Below are positions 9,001-17,323 of a DNA stretch of 64,000 bases, piece after piece. The position numbers and the translations under genes are program-made. The DNA lies in the NCBI RefSeq assembly GCF_001421565.1, contig NZ_LMKQ01000003.1, positions 94,588 to 158,587 of the forward strand, read 5' to 3'. Numbering within the stretch: the first letter of the stretch is position 1; each line of letters begins with the position of its first letter. The notes below the pieces were generated by a model that saw only the letters and a program-made list of their open reading frames with translations, did not search any database and had not been told where the DNA came from. This stretch comes from Agromyces sp. Leaf222. GTDB lineage: Bacteria; Actinomycetota; Actinomycetes; Actinomycetales; Microbacteriaceae.

Positions 9001-12000
9001 CCGTGACCGTCTCGCCTGCGCCGATGGTGACGATGCCGTCGTACACGGTGTCCGGGTCCGCCGAGTCGAGCGTGCAGACGAGCCGCACATCGAACTCGTC
9101 GGGGGCCCACGTGTCGGCACCCGATCCGGTGACCGCCTTCGTGATGGCGATGGAGCCGACCGTGAAGGCGTTCGTCACCGCGACGCTCGTCACGACCGTG
9201 CCGTCGCTGTCGGGGAGGAGGGTGAAGGATGCCTCGGCCACCGTGCCGAGGTCGGTCTCCGCGCCGTCCTGCGTGAGCACGATCGAGGTCGACGCGCCGC
9301 CCTGGTCGGTCTCGGTGACGGTGCAGTCCGTGCCCGCGGGCAGCGTGTCGTAGGACTGGGATTCGCCGTCGCTGAGCTCGAACGTCTCGTCGAGCACGTT
9401 CTCGCCCTCGAACTCGCAGGTCGCCGTGAACGTGAACACGGTGTCGTACGTGATCGGCTCGCCGTCCGCGTTCACGGCGCCGCCGGCGTCGACCTCCTTG
9501 ACGACCGTGAAGCCGGCATCGGGGAAGCTGTTCGTCACGGTGATCGTGACGGGCTCGTCACCGCCGTCGACCACGACCGGGTCATCCGCCGTCGCGCTGA
9601 TCGAGATGTCGTAGGCACCCTCGCCGTCGGGCTCCTCCGCGTAGCACTCGGAGCCGATGGGGATGTCGCCGAGCGTGTCGGACTCGCCGCCCTGCAGTTC
9701 GACGGGCTCCCGGTCGTAGATCACGACCGGCGGGTTGCCGTCGCCGCGGTCGAAGGTGCACGTCACGAGGATCGTGAAGGTGCGGCCCTCGGCATGGTCG
9801 GCGTTGCCGTCGATCGCCTTGGTGATCGTCAGGTCGCCGACGTCGAACGTGTTGGTCGCCGTGATCTCGAGCGCCTGCGGGTCGTCGCCGTCGGAGGAAA
9901 CGACGATCGCGGCGTTGTCGAAGGAGTCGAGGTCGACGCTCGACGAGGTCGCGCCCGCGTCATCGGTCTCCTCGCCCCAGCAGTGCGTGCCGAGCGGCAG
10001 CAGCAGCGGCTCGCCGGTCTCGGGATCGGTCACGGTGATCGTCTCTCCGCCGACCACCTCGATGTCGCCCTCGAACAGCGGGTCGCCGTCGGCGGTCGCG
10101 GCGCACGTCACGTGCACCGTGTACGTCGCCCCGGGAATCCCGGGGATCTCGGATGCCGCGCCCTCGACGACCTTCGTCACCGCGATCGTGCCGGCGGTGA
10201 ACCGGTTCTCGAACTCGGCGACCCCGACCTGCGCGACGCCGTCGACCTCGTCGGGGATCGTCACCGTGACCGGTTCGGGCGTGGCATCGGCCCCGCCGTC
10301 GTTCGTCTCGACGATCTGGCAGGAACTGCCGACCGGCAGGCCGGTGACCGCTTCGGAGTCGAGAGGGCCGACGGTGCCGTCGCCCGTGATCGAGAGGTTG
10401 CCCTCGCCGACCGTCGCTCCTTCGTACGTGCAGGTGTACGCGTAGACGAACAGCACGTCCTCGCTGAACCCGACGCCAGAGCCCGCGACGGTCTTCTCGA
10501 TCTGGAAGCCGCCGACGCGGAAGTCGTTCGTCACGGCGATCGCGATCGGTTCCCCGCCCTCGGCGTCGGTGTCGCCGACCACGACGGGGTTCGGCGTGAT
10601 CGTGACCTGGGTCGCATCGCCGTCGTCCGGCTCGGACACGGTGCAGTCGGCCCCGGTCGGCAGGTTGTCGACGCTCCAGGTCTCGCCGTCGGAGATCGTG
10701 AAGGTGTCGTCGTAGACGGGGTTCGTCGTCGCCTGGTCCCACGTGCAGACGAGTTGGAGCGTGAAGTCGTCGGGCGCCCACGCGTCGGCACCGTCGCCGG
10801 TCACGGCCTTCGTGATGTCGAGGCCGCCGACGGTATACGCGTTCGTCGCCGTGAGGGCGGTCAGGTGGGTGCCGTCCTCCTCGTCGGGGAGGAGCGTGAA
10901 CTCGACGGGCGCGGTGACATCAGCGGGGACACGATCGACGCCGTCCTCGGTCACGACGACCGTCGAGGCGGTCGCGCCCGCGACATCCGTCTCTTGGACG
11001 GAGCAGTCCGCACCCACCGGCAGCGGACCGAAGTCCTGCGTCTCGCCCTCGCCGATCGTGAACTCGCGCTGGTCCTCGGGGATGATCTCCTGGCCGAGCC
11101 AGATGCAGCTCGCCTCGAACGTGAACTGCGGGTCGTATGCGATCGCGTTGCCGTCCTGGTCGACCGCGGTGCTGCGCTCGACCTCCTTCGTGACGCTGAA
11201 GCCGCCGATCTCGTACGTGTTCGTCACCTGGAGCGTGACGTCCTCGACGGGATCGGGCGGGAACGGGTGGGCGATGTCGGTGCGGCCCGTGAGGTCGCGC
11301 GTCGCGATGACCTCGCCTGAGCGGTCCGCGGTGCCCTCGGGGTCGTACGTGACGGTCGAGCCCTGCGCGAAGAGCTCCTGCACCGTGCAGCTCGAGAAGA
11401 GCGGCAGGTTGGTTGCGGTGCCCACCTCGACGAGCGAGCCGTCGGCTGGCACGTCGATCGGCGAGACCTCGGCGCCTCCGGTGTCGACGAGGTCGACGGG
11501 TTCGTCGAGCGACTCGCACTGCACGTCGAAGTCGTAGGAGTCGGGCAGCGGGAAGGTCCACGAATCGGGAGCGACCTGTTGCTTCTGCAGCTGCACCTGA
11601 CCCGTGGGCACCGAGACGCCCGCGCGAACGGGCTCGACCGGACCCTGGTAGATCTGGTTCCCCTCGAACGTGGCACGCGAACCGGCCGCGACGGTGTTCC
11701 ACGCGATCGGGAGTCCGTTGGCATAGGCGGTGGGCACGATCGCCGGAGTGCGCGTGTCGTATGTGACGGCCCCGGTGGCTCCCGGCGGCAACCCCGTTCC
11801 CGCCGAGAAGCTGTACACGAGCTTGATCGCCCGCGCCGTCGCGAGCTCCGCCGCCGGCGTCGTCGCGTCGAACACCACCCACGGGCGGGTGGAGACGTCG
11901 GCGAAGCACGGGTCGCTGTCGGGGATCGGCTGACCGAGCGTGCTGTACCGGATGTCCGCCGCGTTGCAGGCCTGGTTCGGCACGCTCGCCATGTAGTAGC

Positions 12001-15000
12001 TGGTGCCGATGCCGGCGCCGGGAACGCTGAGGTTGCCGAGGAAGACCGGCTGCCACTGCGACCCACGCGGCGACCCGACGACCACGCCGGTGTCGCCGAC
12101 GGCCGGGAGCACGTCGATGCCCGCGATCTGGTCGGCCGGCACGTTGCCGCGGTTGGTGAAGCTGATGCGCCAGGTCTCGACCCCGCCGGGGCGGGTGATC
12201 GGCACGCACTGGTTCGCGTAGAAGCCTCCGCCTGCGTTCGGCGAGGCGCAGGCAGCGGCCGTGGGATTCGCGGCGGTGTTCAGCACGCCGAGGTCGTCGT
12301 AGTTCGGGTCGGACGGGTCGACGCCCGGCACGCCCGCCGCCGTGCCCTTGACCGCCTTGACGATGCTGATCGGCGCCGCAGCGGCCGGGGTGACGGTGGT
12401 GTCCGCCGCGCAGTCGGCGACGTTCGCGGAGTCGGCGATCGGGACGTTGTTCGAGCTGTGCGCGCACGTCTCGAAGTCGCGGTCGCTCGTGGCACTGATG
12501 GAGTTGCCGACGGGTGTGCCGGGAGTGAGCCCCGGGCGGAACATGAGGTTCGCCTGGATGACGAGGACGTCGCCCGGGTTGAACACGAAGCCGTCGGGCA
12601 CCGTGAGCGTCACGATGCCCGTGGTCTCGTCGAGCGCGCCAGTGAACCCGTCGGTCGGCAGAGCGGCGCCCGAGGAGTCGGTCAGCTCGAACTCGAACTC
12701 CTCGTCGGCATCGGGGTCGGCGACGAGCAGCGAGCCCGACGCATCCGTCGCGACCTGGTCGGTGAGCTCGAGTCCCGTCATGGCCCACTGACCGGTGTTG
12801 GTGATGGTCATCGTGTACGGAATGGTCGACGCCGGCGGGAACTGCTGGGCGCCCGCGCCGCCGGAGCCGTTGCCCGGCGACTTGACGACGCTGATGGCGT
12901 TCACCCGGTGCTGCAGGATCGTGGTGTCGGACGCGGTGGCGTCGGCCTGCCACGTCACGCCGTCGGGCGTCTCCCACGACCCGGTGCCGTGCACGTCGAC
13001 GTCGTCGGTCGTCGTGCCCTGCACGGTCTCGCCGGGCGCCGTCTCGAGGCCGGGCAGCGTCGACGGCACGGGGTAGCTGTCGATGACGCCGTCGGGCCCG
13101 TAGTGCAGGTTCTCGAGCCGGTCGGCGATGAACTTGAGCGACACGATCGGGTTTCGGGGCGACTCCCAGTTCGTCTCGTCCTCGTCCTTGCGGATGTCGA
13201 AGCGCAGGCCGCGCACGTCGGCGGCGGCGACCCCGTCGGGCAGCGCCGGCGTGACGACGTTGGAGACGGCATCCTGCCAGTCGCCGACGACCCAGCAGTC
13301 GGTGAGGTCGGTGTCGCCGTCGCACGTCTGGCCGAGCGTGTTCGTGCCGAGGTCGTAGGTGTACTCCACGCCCACGAGCGCCGAGACCTGCAGTTGGCCG
13401 ATGCCGGAGGGCAGGGTCGCGGCAGGGAACGACGCGAACTCGAACGCGTTCCAGAAGGTTGGCGTGTCATCCGTGAGGGTCAGGACGGTCGTGCGCACGT
13501 TGCCGGTCGGCTGGCCGCCGATCGTCACCGTGTACCCGTCGGGCGACTCGTCCTCGTAGCGCGAGGGCGGGTCGATCGACTTGCCCGCGTTGACGCCGTA
13601 CGTCGCGTCGGCGAAGGTGAGCGAGTCGTCGTCCGTGGCATACGCCTCGTCGAGCGTGGGATCGCCGCCGGGCCGCGACGCCCCGGACGAGGCGACGTTG
13701 GTCACCGTGTCGGCGGTCGTCGGGCGCACGCCCGGCTCGTCGCGGAGGAACTCGCGCAACTGGTAGGTCAGCACGACCGAGGTCGTCTCCTCGGTCTCGA
13801 TCGACACGCCGTCGGGATCGGTGTGCACGACGCTGAAGCCGACGACGTCGGCGAGATCGGTCGGGGTCAGGGCGAGCGCCTCGTCGATCGTGTACTCGTC
13901 GGTTCCGCCGCCCTCGCGGGTGAGCGTCACGGTCGACTGCGTCGCCGCCTCGGGCACCGTGATGACGTCGATGCTGTAGAGGTTCAGGTAGGTGTACGTC
14001 GTCGTCTCGGCGGGCGGCGGAGTCGGGGGCGTCGGTGTCGCGGCCGGGTCGTCGAGCCGCAGCACGCTGACGTTCGCCTCCGTCTGGTTGACGGCCGTCA
14101 TCGTCGCGCTGACGAGCGGGTAATCGGCCTGGTCGGCGCTGTCGGGCGGGATCGGCAGGCTGTCCTGGTCGAACGACTTCGAGACCGACGTGTTGATCAC
14201 GGTGTCGAGGATCGTGATGTCGTCGGAGTCGTCATGGGTCACGGGCTGCGGCCCGACGCCTTCAGCCCTGGCGGTGTTCGTGACCACGCCGTTCTGGCCC
14301 GAGTTGTAGGGCTCGTCGTGCAGCGTGCCGACCACCGGGCCGCCGCTCCGCTTCTCCTGGCGGAGCTGGAAGGTCAGGTCGAGGTTGCGCTCGAAATCGT
14401 AGGATGCCGCGACCCCCGACCCTGCAGCCGGTCCGGCGCCCCCGCGGTTCGAGCCCTCGACGTAGGTCAGGCGCACGCCGAGCGTCGACGCCTGCTCGGC
14501 GTCGGAGAGCGTGTAGCCGGGGAAGCCGCCGTCGCAGGCGGTGCCGGTCGTGTCGGCCGCCCCGCACGCCTCGGCCGTGATGTCGACCCAGTCGCCCGCG
14601 GTGGCGTCGAAGAGCTCCACGGTCCCGATGCGGTCGTACGTCATGACCGGGTCGAGGTCGCCGTCGATGGGCTCGATGACGGCGAGGTTCCAGGCGTCGA
14701 AGGCGGATGCCGCGATGTCGGCGAAGTCCGCTCCGGCCGTCGGGTCGTCGGTGATCGCGACCGAGTCGAACGGCAGGCCCTCGGTCGCCCACGAGATGCG
14801 CGCGCTGCGCTGGTCGTCGCTGAACGCCTCGACGTTCTCGTCGAGCCACTGCTTCTCGAGCAGGTCGACGCCCTCGTCGGGGTCGAACGGGTTCACGTCG
14901 ATCTGGTCGCCGTCGGTCGCGGTGTTGTCCTCGGGCGACGTGTCGTCGGGATTCGTCACCGTCGACGATGCCGTGTTGTCGACCACGAGCGGATCCGCGG

Positions 15001-17089
15001 CCACGGCCGCGTCGTGCACGCTGCCCGAGCCGTCGCGGAACTGGTCGCGGGTCTCGACCGAGATGCGCGGGGCGACCTGGAACCCGGGCGGCAGCGTCTC
15101 GCCGGGCTTCGGCGTGTAGACGAATCGGATGCCCTGGATGTCGTCCTGCAGGTCGTCGGGCACGGTGTAGTTGAACGTTGCCGGACCCTCGATGAGCTCG
15201 GCACCGGGAAGCGTCACCCACTCCTCGCCGTCCCAGTACTCGACGGTGAGGTTCGCGTCGGCCGGCACGCCGGCGCTGATCTGCTTCAGGTCGAACGTGT
15301 TCCAGAACAGCGAGGGCGGATCGCCGGGCTGCGGGTCGGCGGGGTCGCTGATCACGAGCGAGTCGGCTCCGACGGTCGATGCGTTCTCGCCCTGGTTGTT
15401 CACGGATGCGAGGAACGTCACGTCCGTCGTGCTGCCCGGCACGTCCCAGACCTCGTCGCGCACGATGTTCTTGTCGATGACCGTCGACACGCGCACCGGC
15501 TGCCTGGTGATGTCCGCGGCATCCTCGTCGTCGCCCGTCTGGCCCGTGGAGTCGGTCACGGTCGAGGTCGTGTCGTTCGTGCTGACGACGTCGGCCTGGC
15601 CGTCGACGCTCTGCGCCGTGACGTCGAACGGGATCTGCGCCGACGCGTTCGGCAGGATCGGGCCGGTGAAGGTGACCGAGAACCCGACGACGTCGCCGGA
15701 CGGGTCGGGCAGCGTATCGGGCGTCGTGGTGTCGAGCGTCTCGGTCGTGCCGTCGGCATACGTGTACGTGATGGACGCACCGGTGGCGTTCTGCGGCCAC
15801 GTGATGTCGCCGAAGCCGTCGAAGGTGAGCCCCTGGTCGGCGAGGTTCGGCGACCCGGCGGTGGGCTCGTCGATGGTCATGGACGTCACGGGCCGCGGCC
15901 CGTTGGCCGACTCGATGGTGGCCGTGGTGGAGTCGCCGGCGAGCAGTACCGGATCGGCGAACGTCTTCTCGACGTCGACGGTCGGGCCGGTGTTGCTGAT
16001 GACGACGTCGCCGTCGGCCGTGTTCGGGTCGGTCGTCGTGTCGTCGACCACGACGCTCGACGAGGCGGTGTTCGGCACGTCGACCGACTCGCCGAGCGGG
16101 ATGTCGAGCACACTGTCGTTCGTCTCCGCCGAGATGCCGATCGTGCCGTTGTCGCCCGGGGGAATCGGCTCGCCCGTGCTGGACGTGAACGTGAACCGAA
16201 GCCCCTTCACGTCGGACGGCGGGTCGACGCCCGGGATGTCGGTGAAGTCGGTGGGCACCACGTCGGGGCCGTACACGCTGGTCCAGTTGCCGTCGGCGTC
16301 GCGGTACTCGATCTGCACCTGGTCGGCGCCAGGCGGCGGCGTGATCGACGTGATGCCGGTGAAGTCGAGGTAGCCGTCGAACGGGCTGTCGACGCCCTCC
16401 GCCGGGTCCTGCACGACGACCGCGTCGACGGACTGGTTCGACGCGTTGCCGCCGCCGATCGTGTAGTCGATGGGCTGGCCGGGCAGCGACGGAACGGTCT
16501 GGCCGTCGGCGACGTGGTCGTCGACCGACTTCTCGACCGTCGAGTCGAGTTCCGACGGGATGTCGAGGTCGACGACCACCGACGCGTCCTTCGGCAACGC
16601 GTTCTCGGCCGATGCCGTCGCGGTGTTCGTGATCTCGCCGTCGTAGTCTGCGGAGACGGGATCGGGCACCTGCACGTAGACGACGATGCTCACCTGCTGG
16701 CCCGTCTCCAGGCCGGTGCCCGCCGTGCCGTCCTCGGTGAAGTCGACGGTGAAGTCGGTGTCTCCGGTCGTGACCGTCGCGTCGCCGGTCGAGACGATGA
16801 CCGGATTCGGAACCGTCGGGTCGAAGATCAGGGGCGGCGGCAGCGTGTCCGCCACCTGGGCGCCGACGCAGATGTCGACGATGGGACTGTTGCACGTGAG
16901 GGTGATCGTGTAGCTGAACTGCTCGCCGGCTTCGAAGGGCGCCGTGTCTGGCGGCGTGACCGCCTTCGTGAAGGTGGTGAACTCGGCGTCATCGGGAGCC
17001 GCGGACGCCGACAACGCCGCCGGCGTCGCCAGTGCCGCCGTCAGAATGATTGCGCCGATTCCGGCGAGCACGCGTCGAACGACGGACAT
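6047..17089 (-). CDS. Giant secreted DUF11/DUF5979 repeat surface protein
   Basis: About 3,680 residues. Residues 1-33 are a signal peptide (MSVVRR, a hydrophobic core, ASAA end). Residues about 34-1840 are beta-rich DUF11-like modules; several start with a V.K motif, e.g. VEKTFADP, VSKSFDQD, NAGKSIDP, ISVVKSPG and ISIVKAVKG. Residues about 1840-1960 are a distinct module, and about 1960-3640 are 15 tandem DUF5979-like modules (strand plus KxV start, one or two Cys, LPxGxxC, ETDxGGA). A membrane segment and RRRRRA close the protein. PPVTG before the membrane segment looks like a degenerate LPXTG sorting signal. ATG 17089 follows a GGGGGAAG stretch; the open frame extends to 17287 but without signal-peptide logic. 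The likely role is a long stalk or adhesin on the cell surface. Paired Lys/Asn residues may form isopeptide bonds (inference). Confidence 0.9.
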   Translation of the reverse strand: MSVVRRVLAGIGAIILTAALATPAALSASAAPDDAEFTTFTKAVTPPDTAPFEAGEQFSYTITLTCNSPIVDICVGAQVADTLPPPLIFDPTVPNPVIVSTGDATVTTGDTDFTVDFTEDGTAGTGLETGQQVSIVVYVQVPDPVSADYDGEITNTATASAENALPKDASVVVDLDIPSELDSTVEKSVDDHVADGQTVPSLPGQPIDYTIGGGNASNQSVDAVVVQDPAEGVDSPFDGYLDFTGITSITPPPGADQVQIEYRDADGNWTSVYGPDVVPTDFTDIPGVDPPSDVKGLRFTFTSSTGEPIPPGDNGTIGISAETNDSVLDIPLGESVDVPNTASSSVVVDDTTTDPNTADGDVVISNTGPTVDVEKTFADPVLLAGDSTTATIESANGPRPVTSMTIDEPTAGSPNLADQGLTFDGFGDITWPQNATGASITYTYADGTTETLDTTTPDTLPDPSGDVVGFSVTFTGPILPNASAQIPFDVTAQSVDGQADVVSTNDTTSTVTDSTGQTGDDEDAADITRQPVRVSTVIDKNIVRDEVWDVPGSTTDVTFLASVNNQGENASTVGADSLVISDPADPQPGDPPSLFWNTFDLKQISAGVPADANLTVEYWDGEEWVTLPGAELIEGPATFNYTVPDDLQDDIQGIRFVYTPKPGETLPPGFQVAPRISVETRDQFRDGSGSVHDAAVAADPLVVDNTASSTVTNPDDTSPEDNTATDGDQIDVNPFDPDEGVDLLEKQWLDENVEAFSDDQRSARISWATEGLPFDSVAITDDPTAGADFADIAASAFDAWNLAVIEPIDGDLDPVMTYDRIGTVELFDATAGDWVDITAEACGAADTTGTACDGGFPGYTLSDAEQASTLGVRLTYVEGSNRGGAGPAAGSGVAASYDFERNLDLTFQLRQEKRSGGPVVGTLHDEPYNSGQNGVVTNTARAEGVGPQPVTHDDSDDITILDTVINTSVSKSFDQDSLPIPPDSADQADYPLVSATMTAVNQTEANVSVLRLDDPAATPTPPTPPPAETTTYTYLNLYSIDVITVPEAATQSTVTLTREGGGTDEYTIDEALALTPTDLADVVGFSVVHTDPDGVSIETEETTSVVLTYQLREFLRDEPGVRPTTADTVTNVASSGASRPGGDPTLDEAYATDDDSLTFADATYGVNAGKSIDPPSRYEDESPDGYTVTIGGQPTGNVRTTVLTLTDDTPTFWNAFEFASFPAATLPSGIGQLQVSALVGVEYTYDLGTNTLGQTCDGDTDLTDCWVVGDWQDAVSNVVTPALPDGVAAADVRGLRFDIRKDEDETNWESPRNPIVSLKFIADRLENLHYGPDGVIDSYPVPSTLPGLETAPGETVQGTTTDDVDVHGTGSWETPDGVTWQADATASDTTILQHRVNAISVVKSPGNGSGGAGAQQFPPASTIPYTMTITNTGQWAMTGLELTDQVATDASGSLLVADPDADEEFEFELTDSSGAALPTDGFTGALDETTGIVTLTVPDGFVFNPGDVLVIQANLMFRPGLTPGTPVGNSISATSDRDFETCAHSSNNVPIADSANVADCAADTTVTPAAAAPISIVKAVKGTAAGVPGVDPSDPNYDDLGVLNTAANPTAAACASPNAGGGFYANQCVPITRPGGVETWRISFTNRGNVPADQIAGIDVLPAVGDTGVVVGSPRGSQWQPVFLGNLSVPGAGIGTSYYMASVPNQACNAADIRYSTLGQPIPDSDPCFADVSTRPWVVFDATTPAAELATARAIKLVYSFSAGTGLPPGATGAVTYDTRTPAIVPTAYANGLPIAWNTVAAGSRATFEGNQIYQGPVEPVRAGVSVPTGQVQLQKQQVAPDSWTFPLPDSYDFDVQCESLDEPVDLVDTGGAEVSPIDVPADGSLVEVGTATNLPLFSSCTVQELFAQGSTVTYDPEGTADRSGEVIATRDLTGRTDIAHPFPPDPVEDVTLQVTNTYEIGGFSVTKEVERSTAVDQDGNAIAYDPQFTFEASCIWLGQEIIPEDQREFTIGEGETQDFGPLPVGADCSVQETDVAGATASTVVVTEDGVDRVPADVTAPVEFTLLPDEEDGTHLTALTATNAYTVGGLDITKAVTGDGADAWAPDDFTLQLVCTWDQATTNPVYDDTFTISDGETWSVDNLPTGADCTVSEPDDGDATQVTITPNPVVVGDTDAEGGEPIAIAVTNDFRVGGFQIEKTVAGSGVGFSEDVLFVYAYTCTYEGATVGEGNLSITGDGTVGPLDSEAVTGLPVGSSCQIVETNDGGADATPEPVTVTIPDEVDGVAQVGVAEFENRFTAGTIAVTKVVEGAASEIPGIPGATYTVHVTCAATADGDPLFEGDIEVVGGETITVTDPETGEPLLLPLGTHCWGEETDDAGATSSSVDLDSFDNAAIVVSSDGDDPQALEITATNTFDVGDLTITKAIDGNADHAEGRTFTILVTCTFDRGDGNPPVVIYDREPVELQGGESDTLGDIPIGSECYAEEPDGEGAYDISISATADDPVVVDGGDEPVTITVTNSFPDAGFTVVKEVDAGGAVNADGEPITYDTVFTFTATCEFEGENVLDETFELSDGESQSYDTLPAGTDCTVTETDQGGASTSIVLTQDGAETDLGTVAEASFTLLPDSDGTVVTSVAVTNAFTVGSIAITKAVTGSGADTWAPDEFDVRLVCTLDSADPDTVYDGIVTIGAGETVTVGDLPTGADCTVTEPDTAGATEVTIAREQPVTIGADGEEGDPVAVTVTNDYRAGGFQIQKNITGPGTEFTDGVDFVYDYTCTYQGGTVGEGTLTITGDGTAGPLLSETVTGLPVGSSCEVVETDDGGADATPDPVTVVIPDVDDQGAPQVVDVDFVNPFSAGTIAVTKVLEGTGAELPEVVEATYTVHLTCALTADGDPLFDGDVEVTGGETVTVLDEATGEPLLLPLGTHCWGEETDDAGATDSSVDYDSFDDAAIVVASDDEEPQALAVTATNTFDLSNVSIEKEVSGNPDHAEGRTFEILVTCTLDRGDGNPPIVVYDQEPVELEVGEVTTLFEVPVGSECWAEEPDGQGAYDISISATEDDPIVVGPEGAPPATITVTNDFPDAGFTVTKDVDNGGAVDENGDPIEYDTVFSFTATCVFEGETVLDESFDLNDGEEQTYDTLPAGSECTVTEAASEGATTSIVVTQDGVDDDLGATSEATFTLLPDSEGVTVTAVAVTNAFGVGSVEITKAVTGTGAEAWGGTFGDFEVELVCTLEGADPDVVYDATHTLTKDAPGDVWTVENLPTDADCTVAELDDGEATESTVSPSEFIVGDDATDEPVAVTVENEFRTGGLNVLKAVTGPGVPEFSNGPFIFQVECTYDDQTVIDQELVVVGDGTDGPFTSETITGIPVGAECVVTETFKADADTTPPPVTVTITDQDEGVETVVTAGFLNVFSLGTIDVTKAVDGSAADEAYVQDATFTVQVTCQLDVFGTIVTVFSGPVEVGADETVPVLREDGDPLKLPYQTHCFGEETDAAGATESTIDYDSYDNAAIIDVEDEPQTLELTATNTFEEGSVDLVKTVSGATDQADGKTFIVAVTCTFDQGEGNDPYVPFDAEPVPITAGETVTLSDLPIGTECWAEETDAGGAIAVTVSATEATPVVVGLDEAATITVDNEFAPAPPVTGVDGAAVAAWIGFGGILVAIGVALVLIARRRRRA
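6170..11215 (-). repeat. Three-copy super-repeat of a five-module DUF5979 block
   Basis: Read in the direction of translation, module types A-E recur in the same order three times. Type A starts near 11215, 9540 and 7860 (GFxVxKxVD with an AVxxDG insert). Type B is near 10845, 9180 and 7500 (ITKAVTGxGAxxW). C is near 10530, 8860 and 7170; D near 10205, 8540 and 6855 (GTIAVTK or GTIDVTK); E near 9855, 8190 and 6510 (the DHAEGRTF type). The period is about 1.68 kb (about 560 residues). Single modules are about 330 bp. Coordinates of boundaries are by eye, within some tens of bases. Confidence 0.85.
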
Positions 17090-17156
17090 CACTTCCCCCA
17101 GCCCCCACAGCCGCACGGCTGCCACGGGCGCACGGTAGGTGAAGCGCCCGTCCTCC

Positions 17157-17175
17157 GACCCTATCCGGGAGGGTC
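17157..17175 (-). promoter_or_regulatory. Leader hairpin of the giant surface-protein gene
   Basis: GACCCT (17157-17162) and AGGGTC (17170-17175) form a dyad with a 7-base spacer, about 70 bases upstream of the giant gene's start in the 234-base gap shared with the divergent alkylsulfatase gene. It could be an operator or leader hairpin. I see no convincing -35/-10 pair nearby, and a purine-rich run of G follows it. Confidence 0.3.
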
Positions 17176-17323
17176 CGAGGGGGGGAAGGGGCGTGTCCCG
17201 ATGCAATGGCGTCGAAGCGTGTTCAGCTGCGCCGGAAGCCTTGACCAGGTTGGTTGCCCCTCCATGTGCTTCCCGGCAGACTGCCAAGGGTGGGATGTGC
17301 CCACTTGAGGGGGAGTTTCAGGA

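Noticed and set aside
6170..11215. Regular repeats taken as a possible CRISPR array
   Set aside because: The period is about 330 bp per module, the repeats are imperfect and translated in one frame; there are no short identical repeats with spacers and no cas genes.
17108..17121. Small hairpin CAGCCG-CA-CGGCTG as a riboswitch element of the giant gene
   Set aside because: A two-base loop and 6-bp stem alone match no known riboswitch; likely a chance hairpin in the leader.
17090..17287. Upstream extension of the giant surface protein to 17287
   Set aside because: It would place 66 polar residues before a clear signal peptide and run through the probable promoter and leader region.
6623..17308. 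Very long open frames (1,565 and 1,909 codons) on the plus strand through the giant gene
   Set aside because: They are antisense shadows in GC-rich repetitive DNA: composition is Arg/Asp/Val/Gly-rich, there is no signal peptide or motif, and the minus-strand product has a signal peptide, modules and anchor.
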